Assembly: GCF_003024195.1 (NCBI RefSeq)
Contig: NZ_KZ679043.1
Coordinates: 186,001-250,000 of the forward strand
From: Streptomyces dioscori
GTDB lineage: Bacteria > Actinomycetota > Actinomycetes > Streptomycetales > Streptomycetaceae
Direction: 5' to 3'
DNA length: 64,000 nucleotides
Shown here: one piece after another, positions 43,902-52,362 of the stretch
Position numbering within the stretch: position 1 is the stretch's first letter
Layout: every line of letters begins with the position of its first letter
Position numbers and translations under genes: made by a program
The notes under the pieces: model-generated
Databases searched by the model: none
Seen by the model: only the letters and a program-made list of their open reading frames with translations
What the model was told of the DNA's origin: nothing

Positions 43902-44828
43902 TCAGTCGTCGTCTGCGTCTGCGTTCTTGTCCGCGTCCGCGTCGCCGATGGCGACCACCGTGAGGTGCGTACGGTCCAGGCCGGTGTCCTCCAGGCAGCC
44001 GCGCAGGCGCATACGGTCGTGGTCGCCCAGCGCGGGCCGGACCACTCCGGCGAAGAGTCCCTCGCCCAGGTCGCCGAGGCTGGCCCGGCTCAGCGGTACG
44101 GACGTCGAGTCCCGGCAGCGTTCCCAGAGCTGGCGCGCGGCGAGGGACTGCCGTTCGGCGGACATGTCCGTGCCGCGCATGTCGACCCGCAGGAGCAGGG
44201 AGGTCGCCTCGGAGTCCGTCGCCTCCTCCTCGCGGGTCTGCGTGAGGTCGGCGAGCCCGGCGACGAGCGCCGCCAGCAGCGCGCTCCCGACCACGCCCGC
44301 GGCGAGTACGCGCAGGGTACGGCCGCGGTCCCGCCGGGCGCCGGGCGGCGGCAGGTCGTCCAGATCCGCGCCGCCGTCCGGATCGGGGGCGGCCAGGACG
44401 GCGAGGCGCCCGGCGAGCCGCTGTTCCGCCGTGGGCCGGGCCGTGGCGGACGCGATCCGCTGCACCAGCCAGGCGAGCCCGGAGAGCAGTACACCGGTGA
44501 CCATCAGGACCGGTACGAAGACGTAGGTGGGGCTCGTCGGCTCGTCGTCCAGCCAGCGGAACCGGCCGCCGCCCTGCCCCGTCGGCGCCTCCTTCTCCCG
44601 CAACCGCGCGAGGACGTCCTCCTGCCGCCGGTCGGCGTCGCGCATCCGCTCCTCGATCCGCGCCAGCCGCCCGAACAGCACGATCCCGAGGAGCAGCACC
44701 TCGACGACGAGGAGCAGCACCCCGCAGAGAATGGCTCGTTGCCACTGCCACCGGTACAGATAGACGACGACGTACGTGCCGGCTCCGGCGGCTGCCGCAC
44801 CGCCGAAGAGGTAGGCGACGCGCCTCAT
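43902..44828 (-). CDS. Membrane protein of unknown function, coupled to PEP-utilising enzyme
   Basis: A 308-residue membrane protein: two helices near the N-terminus (about 8-30 and 36-56), a coiled-coil-like stretch (RIEERMRDADRRQEDVLARL), a third helix (about 110-130), a fourth (about 190-215), then a soluble C-terminal domain with GTDMSAERQSLAARQLWERC. I do not recognise a family. Its ATG overlaps the upstream PEP-utilising gene's stop codon as ATGA, so translation is coupled. The 24-bp minisatellite follows its stop codon. Confidence 0.75.
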   Translation of the reverse strand: MRRVAYLFGGAAAAGAGTYVVVYLYRWQWQRAILCGVLLLVVEVLLLGIVLFGRLARIEERMRDADRRQEDVLARLREKEAPTGQGGGRFRWLDDEPTSPTYVFVPVLMVTGVLLSGLAWLVQRIASATARPTAEQRLAGRLAVLAAPDPDGGADLDDLPPPGARRDRGRTLRVLAAGVVGSALLAALVAGLADLTQTREEEATDSEATSLLLRVDMRGTDMSAERQSLAARQLWERCRDSTSVPLSRASLGDLGEGLFAGVVRPALGDHDRMRLRGCLEDTGLDRTHLTVVAIGDADADKNADADDD

Positions 44829-47353
44829 CGGGGGCCTCGGTGGGGGGCGGGGGCGGACACCGGGGTTGACGCGGGCGCGGGTGCAGGTGCGGAGGGGTGC
44901 TCGGGGGCGTCGGCCGTGGCTGGGTGCGGGGCCTTCGCAGCCTTCGCAGCCTTCGCAGCCTGCGGGGCTTGCGGGGTCCGCGGGGGTGCGTTCCCGTCCG
45001 TGTGTACGTGGCCGGTGGTGGCCTGTACGTCCACGTCCACGTCCATGTGGACGTCCATGTCTACGTCTACGTCGCCGGTGGCGCCGTCGATCGTGAGGTG
45101 GGAGCCCGGCGGGAACCGGCGTACGGCGTCCGTGGCCCCGACGACCGTGGGCAGACCGAACTCCCTGGCCAGCAGGGCCAGATGGGAGAGAGGGCTGCCG
45201 GTCTGTGCGACGAGTCCCGCGAGTCCGGGCAGGAGTGGAGCGAGCGCGGGGGCGAGGGTGCGGACGACGAGCACGGGGTCAGGTGGTCGTGGGCCGGTGC
45301 CGTCCCAGGCCGTCCCGTTGGCCCGGCCACCGGACACGCCCTGTCCCTCGCGCCTGCCCGCACCGCTTCTGCCCGGGGCGCCTCTGCCTGTGGTGCCTTT
45401 GCTTGTGATGCCCCTGCGTGTGATGCCCCTGCTTGTGGCGCCTCTGCCTGTGGCGTGCTCGGCGACGACCGCGCCGTTCTCCGCGAGCCGGAACGCGTCG
45501 GGCAGCGGCGCCGACGCGGCCCTCGGCAGCCGTTCCCCGAAATCACCGGGCAGGAAGCCGTGTTCGAGCGCGTCGACGAGTTCCGGCCAGCGCAACAGCC
45601 CCACTTCTGGACGGACCGGAGCATGGGGCTGATCTCCGGGTACGGTCAGTCGCCGCGCGGCGTCCCGTACCAGCCGGACCTGAAGCTCCTGAACCCAGCG
45701 GACACGCAACCGCAGGGCCTCACGCGCGGGGAGCGAGGCCGCCCTCGGCGTGATGGGCCCGCCGTCCGCCCCCGCGGAGCTTGCGGGACTCGGTGGGAGT
45801 CTCAGTTCCCGGCTCAGGCTGGGAGCCACCAGCGCCAGGACCATCGGTTGCGTGGCCACCACCTGGTGATCCGGTACACCGCGAGCGCGCGCCTCGGCGA
45901 GGACGGCGAGGGCCGTACCAGCGGCCGTGCGCGATGCGGTGCGCGATGCGGTACTCGATGCCGCGCCTGATGTCTTGTTCGCGTGCGTACCCGTGTGCGT
46001 ACCCGTGTGCGTGCTCGTGTTCGTGCGTGTGTTCGCGGCCGTCGGTCGGGGCTCGGGAAGCAGGGCGCCGACGAGGGCTTCCTGGGCGTGCAGGGCGGCC
46101 AGTACGGCCCGCGTCCAGCGCAGGGTGGCGAGAAGTTCGCGGCGGGTGAGCCGGTCCGGGGGCGGTGTCTCGGCGAGCCGGCGGTCGACATCGGCGACGA
46201 GGTCCGTCGCGAGACCGGGCAGCGCCGCGGTCAGCCGTCCCACCCGCCACGCGGCGGCCAGCCTGCGGGCACCCGGCGCCGGATTGAGCAGCGCCACCCA
46301 TCGCTGCCGTGGCGGGGCGGCGCCCAGCAGCCGCAGATCCGCCGCGGCCCGCCCGCCGACCGTCGTGACGACCGGCAACGCCCGCAGCTGCCGCCGGGGC
46401 GCGGTGCCCCCGATGTCGAGCGCGGCGGCCAGCCCCCGTGCCATGGGCGCCACCCACAAGTCCTGCTCCAGCGGCTCCAGTTGATCAGGCAGGGTCTCCG
46501 CGACCGGCCCGGGACCGAGTAGCCGTGCCCCGCGCGCGGGCCGCGCCGCCATCGCCGTGATGGGGCGGCTCTGGAACAGCCACAGCCGCCCCGCCGCGTC
46601 GAACCCGAACTCGATGTCCTGCGGCCCGCCGAACACCCCGCGCGCCTGTCGGGCCAGCCGGGCCAGTCGGCGCAGTTCGGCGGTCCCGAGCAGCGGTTCG
46701 GCACCTCCGGGGCCGATGCGCGCCAAGCGGCCCCGGCGGGTCAACCAGTAGGTGGTGCCCGGCTGTTCGCCGCTGACCAGTGCGTCGGGCCCGCCCCGCA
46801 CCGCGCTCACCAGCATCCGGTCGTGCCGTCCCTCCAGGGGGTCGGCACCGAAGAGCACCCCTCCCACCCGGGCCGTGAGCATGGGCTGCACGAGCACGGC
46901 CATCGGCGCGACCGAACCGTCCGGCCGGTGGGCCGAGTCGAGCACGGTCCGTACGGCCGCACGGAAGTCGTGCCAGCCCCGCACGTCCAGCACGGACGCG
47001 AACTGACCCGCCAGGGACGACTCCTGGGTGTCCTCCTGAGGCGACGAGGACCGTACGACGAGGGGGAGGGCGCCACCGTCGCCACCGTCGGAGAGCCGCA
47101 GCCAGGCTCGGCGCAGCTGTTCGGAGTCCCCGTCCGCTGTTTGCCACGGTTCGTCCTGCCTCGGCAGGACGAACCCCGGCAGCACGGGCAGCCCCGCCCT
47201 CGCCGCGCGCGCGAGATGCGCGGCTTTGGAACCGGCGAGCACGATGCGCGTGGCCTGCGGATCGCTCAGGGGGACGACGTACGCGGGATGGCGTGCGCCC
47301 CGTTCCTCCCCGTCGCACGCACCGTCTTCGTGACGTTCGTCAACCGTCGTCAT
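44825..47353 (-). CDS. PEP-utilising / pyruvate phosphate dikinase-like enzyme
   Basis: An 842-residue protein with the two-domain layout of rifampin-phosphotransferase-like and PEP synthase-like enzymes. The N-terminal ATP-binding domain (about 30-290) has GSKAAHLARAARAGLP, VRSSSPQEDTQESSLAGQF and IEFGFDAAGRLWLFQSRPIT. The C-terminal swivelling domain carries the phospho-His region TGSPLSHLALLAREFGLP. It presumably phosphorylates a substrate using ATP or PEP via a phosphohistidine, but the acceptor is unknown. I chose the ATG at 47353 (GGAGGG upstream). The coding sequence contains four in-frame microsatellites that insert runs such as HTGTHTGT and AKAAKAAKA. Confidence 0.83.
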   Translation of the reverse strand: MTTVDERHEDGACDGEERGARHPAYVVPLSDPQATRIVLAGSKAAHLARAARAGLPVLPGFVLPRQDEPWQTADGDSEQLRRAWLRLSDGGDGGALPLVVRSSSPQEDTQESSLAGQFASVLDVRGWHDFRAAVRTVLDSAHRPDGSVAPMAVLVQPMLTARVGGVLFGADPLEGRHDRMLVSAVRGGPDALVSGEQPGTTYWLTRRGRLARIGPGGAEPLLGTAELRRLARLARQARGVFGGPQDIEFGFDAAGRLWLFQSRPITAMAARPARGARLLGPGPVAETLPDQLEPLEQDLWVAPMARGLAAALDIGGTAPRRQLRALPVVTTVGGRAAADLRLLGAAPPRQRWVALLNPAPGARRLAAAWRVGRLTAALPGLATDLVADVDRRLAETPPPDRLTRRELLATLRWTRAVLAALHAQEALVGALLPEPRPTAANTRTNTSTHTGTHTGTHANKTSGAASSTASRTASRTAAGTALAVLAEARARGVPDHQVVATQPMVLALVAPSLSRELRLPPSPASSAGADGGPITPRAASLPAREALRLRVRWVQELQVRLVRDAARRLTVPGDQPHAPVRPEVGLLRWPELVDALEHGFLPGDFGERLPRAASAPLPDAFRLAENGAVVAEHATGRGATSRGITRRGITSKGTTGRGAPGRSGAGRREGQGVSGGRANGTAWDGTGPRPPDPVLVVRTLAPALAPLLPGLAGLVAQTGSPLSHLALLAREFGLPTVVGATDAVRRFPPGSHLTIDGATGDVDVDMDVHMDVDVDVQATTGHVHTDGNAPPRTPQAPQAAKAAKAAKAPHPATADAPEHPSAPAPAPASTPVSAPAPHRGPR
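45377..45451. repeat. 15-bp coding repeat, five copies, inside PEP-utilising gene
   Basis: A 15-bp unit (GGCGCCTCTGCCTGT and variants) occurs five times in tandem and encodes a five-residue repeat such as TGRGA-TSRGI. Other in-frame coding repeats in the same gene are a 9-bp unit (GCCTTCGCA, 44931-44960), a 6-bp GTCCAC-like run (about 45027-45075) and a 12-bp unit (45983-46030). Confidence 0.85.
45983..46030. repeat. 12-bp coding repeat, four copies, inside PEP-utilising gene
   Basis: GTGCGTACCCGT is repeated four times with increasing divergence and encodes the four-residue repeat HTGT/NTST. It lies between the nucleotide-binding and the phosphohistidine domains, in the linker region. Confidence 0.85.
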
Positions 47354-47452
47354 CGAGCACCCTCCAGGACCGACCGCCAACAGGGGGGACGCGCGGGGGT
47401 GGCCCTGCGCCTGACGACGGAACGAAGGATGGGGGCGGGTTGCTGCCGGACC

Positions 47453-47608
47453 GGCCGATACAACTGACCGATAGAGCCGACCGATCGAGCCGACCGACGT
47501 AACTGTTCGATAGAGCCGGCCGATTAAACCAGCTGATTGAACCGGCCGATGGAACCGGCCGATGGAACCGACCTGTCGAATCGACCGATTGCACCGGCCG
47601 ATGAAACG
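47453..47608. repeat. 13-bp tandem repeat, twelve copies, upstream of PEP-utilising gene
   Basis: Twelve consecutive 13-bp units of consensus GGCCGATNGAACC start at 47453 (GGCCGATACAACT, GACCGATAGAGCC, and so on) and end at 47608. Thirteen is not a multiple of three, so the array cannot be coding. It lies about 100 bp upstream of the PEP-utilising gene start, in its promoter region, on the side of the MocR remnant. No separate spacer sequences are present, which excludes a CRISPR array. Confidence 0.88.
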
Positions 47609-47614
47609 GCCGCG

Positions 47615-47967
47615 TCAACAACGCGCCTCCTGAATAGATGATCCCACTGCGTGGTGGAGTGCAGGCCGGCGCAGGGTCGTCTTCCGGCCACCCAGGAACG
47701 CTTCCGCGGGCACCGCCGGCACGCACGGGGGTGGCAGCGCGGCGCACAGCGCGTCCAGCGCGGCTCCACAGGCGTGCTCCGAAGGCGTCACACAGCCCAC
47801 GTCGAGGCCGTCCGGCGCGGTCACGGCCACCTCCGGGTGCCGGAACTCCGCGAGCCCGTCCACCGAGAGCCCCTGCCACACGGCGGCTTTCACCGCGGAC
47901 CGCTCACTGCCGGGCGGCAACCGCAGCACCGCGTGAAGCCCGCCCGAGACCCCGGTGACCTCGATCC
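47615..47967 (-). pseudogene. MocR/PdxR-family regulator, C-terminal remnant
   Basis: The reading frame TGVSGGLHAVLRLPPGSE through HPEVAVTAPDGLDVGCVTPS to SEHACGAALDALCAALP is the end of the aminotransferase-like domain of MocR-family regulators (GLH motif, then RHP and the C-terminal TPSEHA segment). Everything N-terminal to it, including the helix-turn-helix and the PLP lysine, is missing. Homology stops near 47967, exactly where the divergently oriented remnant begins. The last 35 codons after ALCAALP are not family-like. Confidence 0.65.
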
Positions 47968-48177
47968 GCGCGGGAGCGGGCGGCCCTCGCACTGGCGGAG
48001 GCGGTCACGCTGATCGCGGGCGTCGGCGTACCGGACGACGTCCACGCCGAGGCCGCCGCGCACTTCGACGACCAGGAACTGGCCCGAACACTGGCCCTGA
48101 TCCTCGCGATCAACACCTGGAACCGCGTCGCCCTGTCGACGCCGAAGGCGAAGAGGGCAGGCGCGGACCAGCGCTGA
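47968..48177 (+). pseudogene. Carboxymuconolactone-decarboxylase/AhpD-like C-terminal remnant
   Basis: The plus-strand frame reads RERAALALAEAVTLIAGVGV, then a DDQELARTLALILAINTWNR segment, then stops at 48177. This is the C-terminal helical part of an AhpD/carboxymuconolactone decarboxylase-like protein (the ERAALALAEAVT helix and the INTWNR helix); the catalytic Cys-x-x-Cys-His helix is absent. There is no start codon in a useful position. I infer that one deletion removed the divergent promoters and the 5' halves of both genes. Confidence 0.65.
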
Positions 48178-48266
48178 GTGCTGCCGGGGAGGGGGAGGCG
48201 GAGGGAGAGGGGGAGGGGGAGGGGCCGGGTGTGCGCCGGGTTGCACCGAGGTGGCCGGGGCGCCCG

Positions 48267-49754
48267 CTAGGCCGTCATGGGCCGGTCGTGCGGCCCGATC
48301 GGTGCGGGCAGTCGCGACTCGCCGGTCAGCCGGCGGTCCACCGCTGCCGCCACCGCCCGGCCCTCGGCGATGGCCCACACGATGAGCGACTGGCCGCGCG
48401 CCGCGTCCCCGGCGGCGTACACCCCCGGCACATTGGTCGCGAAGTCCGCGTCCCGGGTGATCGTGCCGCGCGGTCCGAGTTCGAGGCCGAACCGTTCGAC
48501 CAGCCCGTCGGAGCGGTCGGGGCCCGAGAACCCGAGGGCCAGCAGCACGAGATCGGCGGGGAGCGCGCGCTCGCTGCCGGGGCGCGGCCGGCGTTCGGCG
48601 TCGACCTCTACGAGGTGCAGCGCACAGACCCGGCCGGAGGGGTCTCCCGTGAAGCGGAGCGTGGACGCCGCGAAGAGCCGGGCGTCCGCGTCGGCCGACG
48701 GCGAAGTCTCCAGAGCCCCGGCCTCCTCGTGCGCGGCCGACAGCCGGTAGATCTTCGGGTACACCGGCCACGGCTCGGAAGCCTCGTCGCGCTCCGCACC
48801 GGGCTGCGCGTAGATGTCCAGCTGCGTCACGGACTTCGCGCCCTCACGCACCGCCGTACCCAGACAGTCGGCCCCGGTGTCCCCTCCGCCGACGATCACG
48901 ACGTCCTTGCCCGCCGCGGACAACGGAGACGCCTCCAGGTCTCCCTCGCACACCCGGTTGGCCAGCGGCAGATACTCCATCGCCTGATGGATACCGCTCA
49001 ACTCCCTCCCGTCCACGGCCAGATCACGCCACGCCGTGGCGCCCACGGCCAGCACGACCGCGTCGTGGCGTGCCCGCAACTCGCCCGCCCCGATGTCCCA
49101 GCCGACGGCTGTCGACGTACGGAACTTCGTACCCTCCGCCCGCATCTGCGTGATCCGCCGCTCCAGGTGCCGTTTCTCCATCTTGAACTCGGGGATGCCG
49201 TACCGCATTAGCCCCCCGATCCGGTCGTCGCGCTCGTAGACGACGACGGTGTGCCCGGCCCGGGTCAGCTGCTGCGCCGCCGCCAGCCCCGTAGGACCCG
49301 AACCGATCACCGCGACGGACCGCCCCGACAACCGGTCCGGCGGTTGCGGCGGCGCGAACCCGTCCGCCCAGGCCCGGTCGGCGATGGCGACCTCGACGTT
49401 CTTGATGGTGACCGCGGGCTGGTTGATCGCCAGCACACAGCCCGCCTCGCACGGCGCGGGACACAGCCGCCCGGTGAACTCGGGAAAATTGTTCGTCGCG
49501 TGCAGACGGTCGCTCGCCCCGCGCCAGTCGTCGCACGCGACCAGGTCGTTCCACTCGGGGATCAGGTTGCCCAGCGGGCAGGCGTCGTGGCAGAACGGGA
49601 TGCCGCAGTCCATGCACCGGTCGGCCTGTGTCCGGACGATCGGCAGCAGCGCCCCGGGAACGTACACCTCGTCCCAGTCACGGACCCGGTCCTCCACGGG
49701 CCGGCGCGGCCATTCCTCGCGGGAGGAGTTCAGGAAACCCCTGGGATCGGCCAT
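48267..49754 (-). CDS. gltD: Glutamate synthase small subunit
   Basis: A 495-residue NADPH-dependent glutamate synthase beta subunit. It begins with the GltD-type N-terminal iron-sulfur domain (CMDCGIPFCHDACPLGN, then CPAPCEAGC), followed by the FAD-binding segment VAVIGSGPTGLAAAQQL and the NADPH-binding VVIVGGGDTGADCLG. It passes electrons from NADPH to a large subunit that makes glutamate from glutamine and 2-oxoglutarate. No gltB is adjacent, so this is an orphan copy or pairs with a distant gene. The ATG at 49754 follows GGGAGA. Confidence 0.92.
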   Translation of the reverse strand: MADPRGFLNSSREEWPRRPVEDRVRDWDEVYVPGALLPIVRTQADRCMDCGIPFCHDACPLGNLIPEWNDLVACDDWRGASDRLHATNNFPEFTGRLCPAPCEAGCVLAINQPAVTIKNVEVAIADRAWADGFAPPQPPDRLSGRSVAVIGSGPTGLAAAQQLTRAGHTVVVYERDDRIGGLMRYGIPEFKMEKRHLERRITQMRAEGTKFRTSTAVGWDIGAGELRARHDAVVLAVGATAWRDLAVDGRELSGIHQAMEYLPLANRVCEGDLEASPLSAAGKDVVIVGGGDTGADCLGTAVREGAKSVTQLDIYAQPGAERDEASEPWPVYPKIYRLSAAHEEAGALETSPSADADARLFAASTLRFTGDPSGRVCALHLVEVDAERRPRPGSERALPADLVLLALGFSGPDRSDGLVERFGLELGPRGTITRDADFATNVPGVYAAGDAARGQSLIVWAIAEGRAVAAAVDRRLTGESRLPAPIGPHDRPMTA

Positions 49755-49952
49755 GGCCGTCTCCCTCACGTACACGCACGGTGCCCCGTACGGCGCTCGC
49801 CGCCGTCTTCGACTCCACCGTGTCCGACGCCGTCGCCGGGGCGGTGGGCCGCGAGGCCTGTCGGCAGACTCTTTCCGCCACGATACGACGCCCCGGCCGC
49901 TTCCGCCCCAGATAGCCCCAGGTGGCCCCAGGCGGACGCCGCCGCCGTGCCC

Positions 49953-50432
49953 TCAGGCCAGCGCCAGCACGTACAGAACAGCTCCGGCGGCCGCGGCGAC
50001 CGTCCGTATGTGGTTCCACATCGACCACTCGCTCACATACGTGGGCCAGTACGCGATGGCCTCCGGCGTGCCGGCGTCCATCTCGGCCAGCCTGTTGTTG
50101 CGCGGGACGTTCGCGGCGATCGTCACCCCGAAGCAGCCGAACAGATACAGCGCGCTGCCCACCAGCAGCTCCACCGTGCCCTCGTCCGGCCACAGCACGA
50201 AAGTGACCACCGCGATCACGGCGCACAGCACCGCCGACCCGATGAACACGAGCATGAAGGCCGGCATCAGTGCGGTCACATTGATCGCCTGCATCGCCGC
50301 GACACCCTGTGCCGGCGGCAGCGCGGCCAGTCCCTTCATCACGAACGTCGAGAACGCGCAGAACACCCCGGCCACCAGCCCGGTACCCAGCACGCCCACC
50401 ACGGTGAGCACGAAGTACGGTCCCTCGATCAT
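49953..50432 (-). CDS. DUF1772 (anthrone-oxygenase-like) membrane protein
   Basis: A 159-residue four-helix membrane protein of the DUF1772 family: GTGLVAGVFCAFSTFVMKGL, INVTALMPAFMLVFIGSAVL and ANVPRNNRLAEMDAG are the core segments. Some relatives are annotated as anthrone oxygenases, but most are of unknown function. GGGAG stands 5 nt before the ATG at 50432. The 198 bp between it and gltD contain nothing I recognise. Confidence 0.85.
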   Translation of the reverse strand: MIEGPYFVLTVVGVLGTGLVAGVFCAFSTFVMKGLAALPPAQGVAAMQAINVTALMPAFMLVFIGSAVLCAVIAVVTFVLWPDEGTVELLVGSALYLFGCFGVTIAANVPRNNRLAEMDAGTPEAIAYWPTYVSEWSMWNHIRTVAAAAGAVLYVLALA

Positions 50433-50624
50433 GGCAACTCCCGTGTAGGCAGAACCACTGGTCAACAACTCGCGCACCGTTCCCGAAACCGTGAGGGCCG
50501 GACCACCCCGAACCTCAAGATCCTGCCCGGCGCCCCCTGTCCCCACAAGTGAAATGCCGGACGCCGGAGACGGCCATGGCCGAGGTGCTCGACACCATGT
50601 CCAGGCGTCTCGGACCCGCCGCCG

Positions 50625-51359
50625 TCAGTCGTCCTCCCCCTCCCAGGCCGGTCCGCCCTCGCGCCCCTCCCCGTCCGGTCCGCCCTCGCGCCAGCAGGCC
50701 ATCGTCCCGTCGACCGCGGCGGCGATCCGCCGGCGGGCCTCGTGGCGCGCGACACCGCTCATCAACAACTGGTCGTACGGAGTCTCCGTGTGCCGCACCG
50801 CCGCGCGTACGGCCGAGACCACCGCGGCTTCGGACAGCGCCCGCCCGGCGGCGCTGCGCCCCACCCGCCCGCTGCCGCGCACCGAGGCGTGTGCGGCGAT
50901 CGCGTGCGCCCGGTCGGCCGGGCAGCCCGGAAACAGCCGCCGGATGTTCCGCGCGAACGCGTCCGTGAACCGCACGTCCTCGGCAGCCCGCCGTCGCGCG
51001 TCCCGTGTTCTGCGCCGCCGTCTCGCCTCCGCGTCCGCCAGGCACCGCTCCTCCGCCCGCGCGAGCGCCGCCTCCTCGACCAGCACCCCCTGCCGCTCGT
51101 ACCTGCCCCGCCGCCGGTGGAACCGCACCACGACCGCCGACAGCCCGCTCTCCTCCCGCGACCTGCGCGTCAACGCCGTGTCACCGCGGGGCAGGAACAC
51201 CAGATGTCCGAGGTCGGCGCAGTCAAGGCATCTCGGCGTCCCCTCCTCCATCACCAGCAGCGGGAGCGGCCCACGCCCGCACTCGCCACAGTGCCGTCTC
51301 TTCAACGGCTGGACGACGAGAGGCCCGTTACTGGGCGGGGGAGTTGCCGTGGTCGCCAT
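50625..51359 (-). CDS. DUF2293 domain protein with zinc-ribbon N-terminus
   Basis: A 244-residue protein. A likely zinc ribbon (HCGECGRG and CLDCADLGH) is followed by a charged helical stretch and then DUF2293 (FARNIRRLFPGCPADRAHAI, VGRSAAGRALSEAAVVSAVR). Function is unknown; the basic composition and zinc site suggest nucleic acid contact. The ATG at 51359 has GGAAG upstream. It diverges from the uridine kinase gene. Confidence 0.83.
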   Translation of the reverse strand: MATTATPPPSNGPLVVQPLKRRHCGECGRGPLPLLVMEEGTPRCLDCADLGHLVFLPRGDTALTRRSREESGLSAVVVRFHRRRGRYERQGVLVEEAALARAEERCLADAEARRRRRTRDARRRAAEDVRFTDAFARNIRRLFPGCPADRAHAIAAHASVRGSGRVGRSAAGRALSEAAVVSAVRAAVRHTETPYDQLLMSGVARHEARRRIAAAVDGTMACWREGGPDGEGREGGPAWEGEDD

Positions 51360-51506
51360 AGGCGCTTCCTTCCCGAACGACACCCGTCCGTACGCCGACC
51401 AGCGCGCCCCTTCTCCCCTCGCCGCCGCACGGCCCGTCACGCCCACTCGATGTCGTCGGACAGCTCCGCACGGGCACGCACTCGCCGTACAGGTGTGCCC
51501 GCGCGG

Positions 51507-51512
51507 CATCAT
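51507..51512 (+). promoter_or_regulatory. Candidate -10 box for leaderless uridine kinase gene
   Basis: CATCAT ends 7 nt before the GTG at 51520. It includes the alternative ATG at 51511, so the later start is favoured. No ribosome-binding site is seen for either. Confidence 0.3.
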
Positions 51513-51519
51513 GGGCCGT

Positions 51520-52152
51520 GTGCGACTCGAAGCGATCACCTGGGACCGGCTCGGCGACCTCATCGCCGAGCGCCTGCTCGAACTGAAGCCGGCCGACGGC
51601 AGCCCCTGGCCGCGCATCGCCTTCGACGGGGCTCCGGCGGCCCGCCCGGGTGACCTCGCCGAACGCGTCGCCGAGGCCCTGCGCCCACGCGGTCGTTCCG
51701 CTCTGGTCGTCGGCACGGAAGGCTATCTGCGGTCCGCCTCGCTCCGGTTCGAATACGGCCGTCAGGACGTGGAGACCTACTACGACGGCTGGTTCGACAC
51801 CGGCGCCCTGTGGCGAGAGGTCTTCGGCCCCCTGGAAGCCGATGGCGACGGGCGTGTCCTGCCCGACCTCCTGGACCCGGTGACCGACCGTGCCACCCGC
51901 ACCCCGTACGTCCAACTCCCGCCCGGTGCGATGCTGTTGCTGCACGGGCCACTGCTTCTGCACCATTGGTTCCCTTTCGATTTCACTGTCCATGTACGTC
52001 TCTCACCGGCCGCGCTGCGCCGTCGCACCCCGCAGGACGAGCACTGGACGCTCCCCGCGTTCGAGCGCTACGAGACCGAGACGGCTCCGGGCGACACCGC
52101 CGATGTCCTGGTACGGGCGGACGACCCGCGTCATCCGGCGTGGAACGGCTGA
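51520..52152 (+). CDS. Uridine kinase-like protein with degenerate P-loop
   Basis: A 210-residue protein of the Streptomyces family annotated as uridine kinase. The fold-level segments are GRSALVVGTEGYLR, YYDGWFDTGALWREVF and PPGAMLLLHGPLLLHHWFPF. The usual Walker A loop, which would lie near residue 35, reads GAPAARPGDLAERV and lacks the GxxxxGKS pattern, so ATP binding by the classical loop is doubtful. It may phosphorylate a nucleoside by a variant mode or be non-catalytic. An ATG at 51511 would add three residues; I prefer the GTG at 51520, which has a -10-like box 7 nt upstream. Confidence 0.8.
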   Translation: MRLEAITWDRLGDLIAERLLELKPADGSPWPRIAFDGAPAARPGDLAERVAEALRPRGRSALVVGTEGYLRSASLRFEYGRQDVETYYDGWFDTGALWREVFGPLEADGDGRVLPDLLDPVTDRATRTPYVQLPPGAMLLLHGPLLLHHWFPFDFTVHVRLSPAALRRRTPQDEHWTLPAFERYETETAPGDTADVLVRADDPRHPAWNG

Positions 52153-52362
52153 CGGGACGACCGTCCCGGTGTGGGCCGAGGGAAGCGTGAGCGGATGAGT
52201 GCGGTGTACGTCGAGGGGTGGGGCGGAGGCGGGGCGGCGTCGTCAGGCCGAAGCCGCGGCCGTGCGGGTGCGTATCTCCTCGTACCCGGCGAGAATGTAG
52301 GGCGCCGGGACTAGCGGTGCGTCTCCGCGCCGCGCCGGCCGTCCGGCACCGGGAGATACCAC

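Noticed and set aside
43427..43963. A plus-strand frame through the 24-bp minisatellite encoding a Gly/Trp/Cys repeat protein
   Set aside because: No start codon with a ribosome-binding site and no codon bias; it is opposite the phosphatase gene at its 5' end. Kept only as a repeat.
43691..47608. The 24-bp and 13-bp arrays as possible CRISPR arrays
   Set aside because: They are tandem without unique spacers, and no cas genes lie nearby.
52200..52320. A short minus-strand frame ending in EEIRTRTAAASA that could be a gene remnant
   Set aside because: The segment is short and I could not assign a family. It may be coding debris, but I have no support beyond its open frame.
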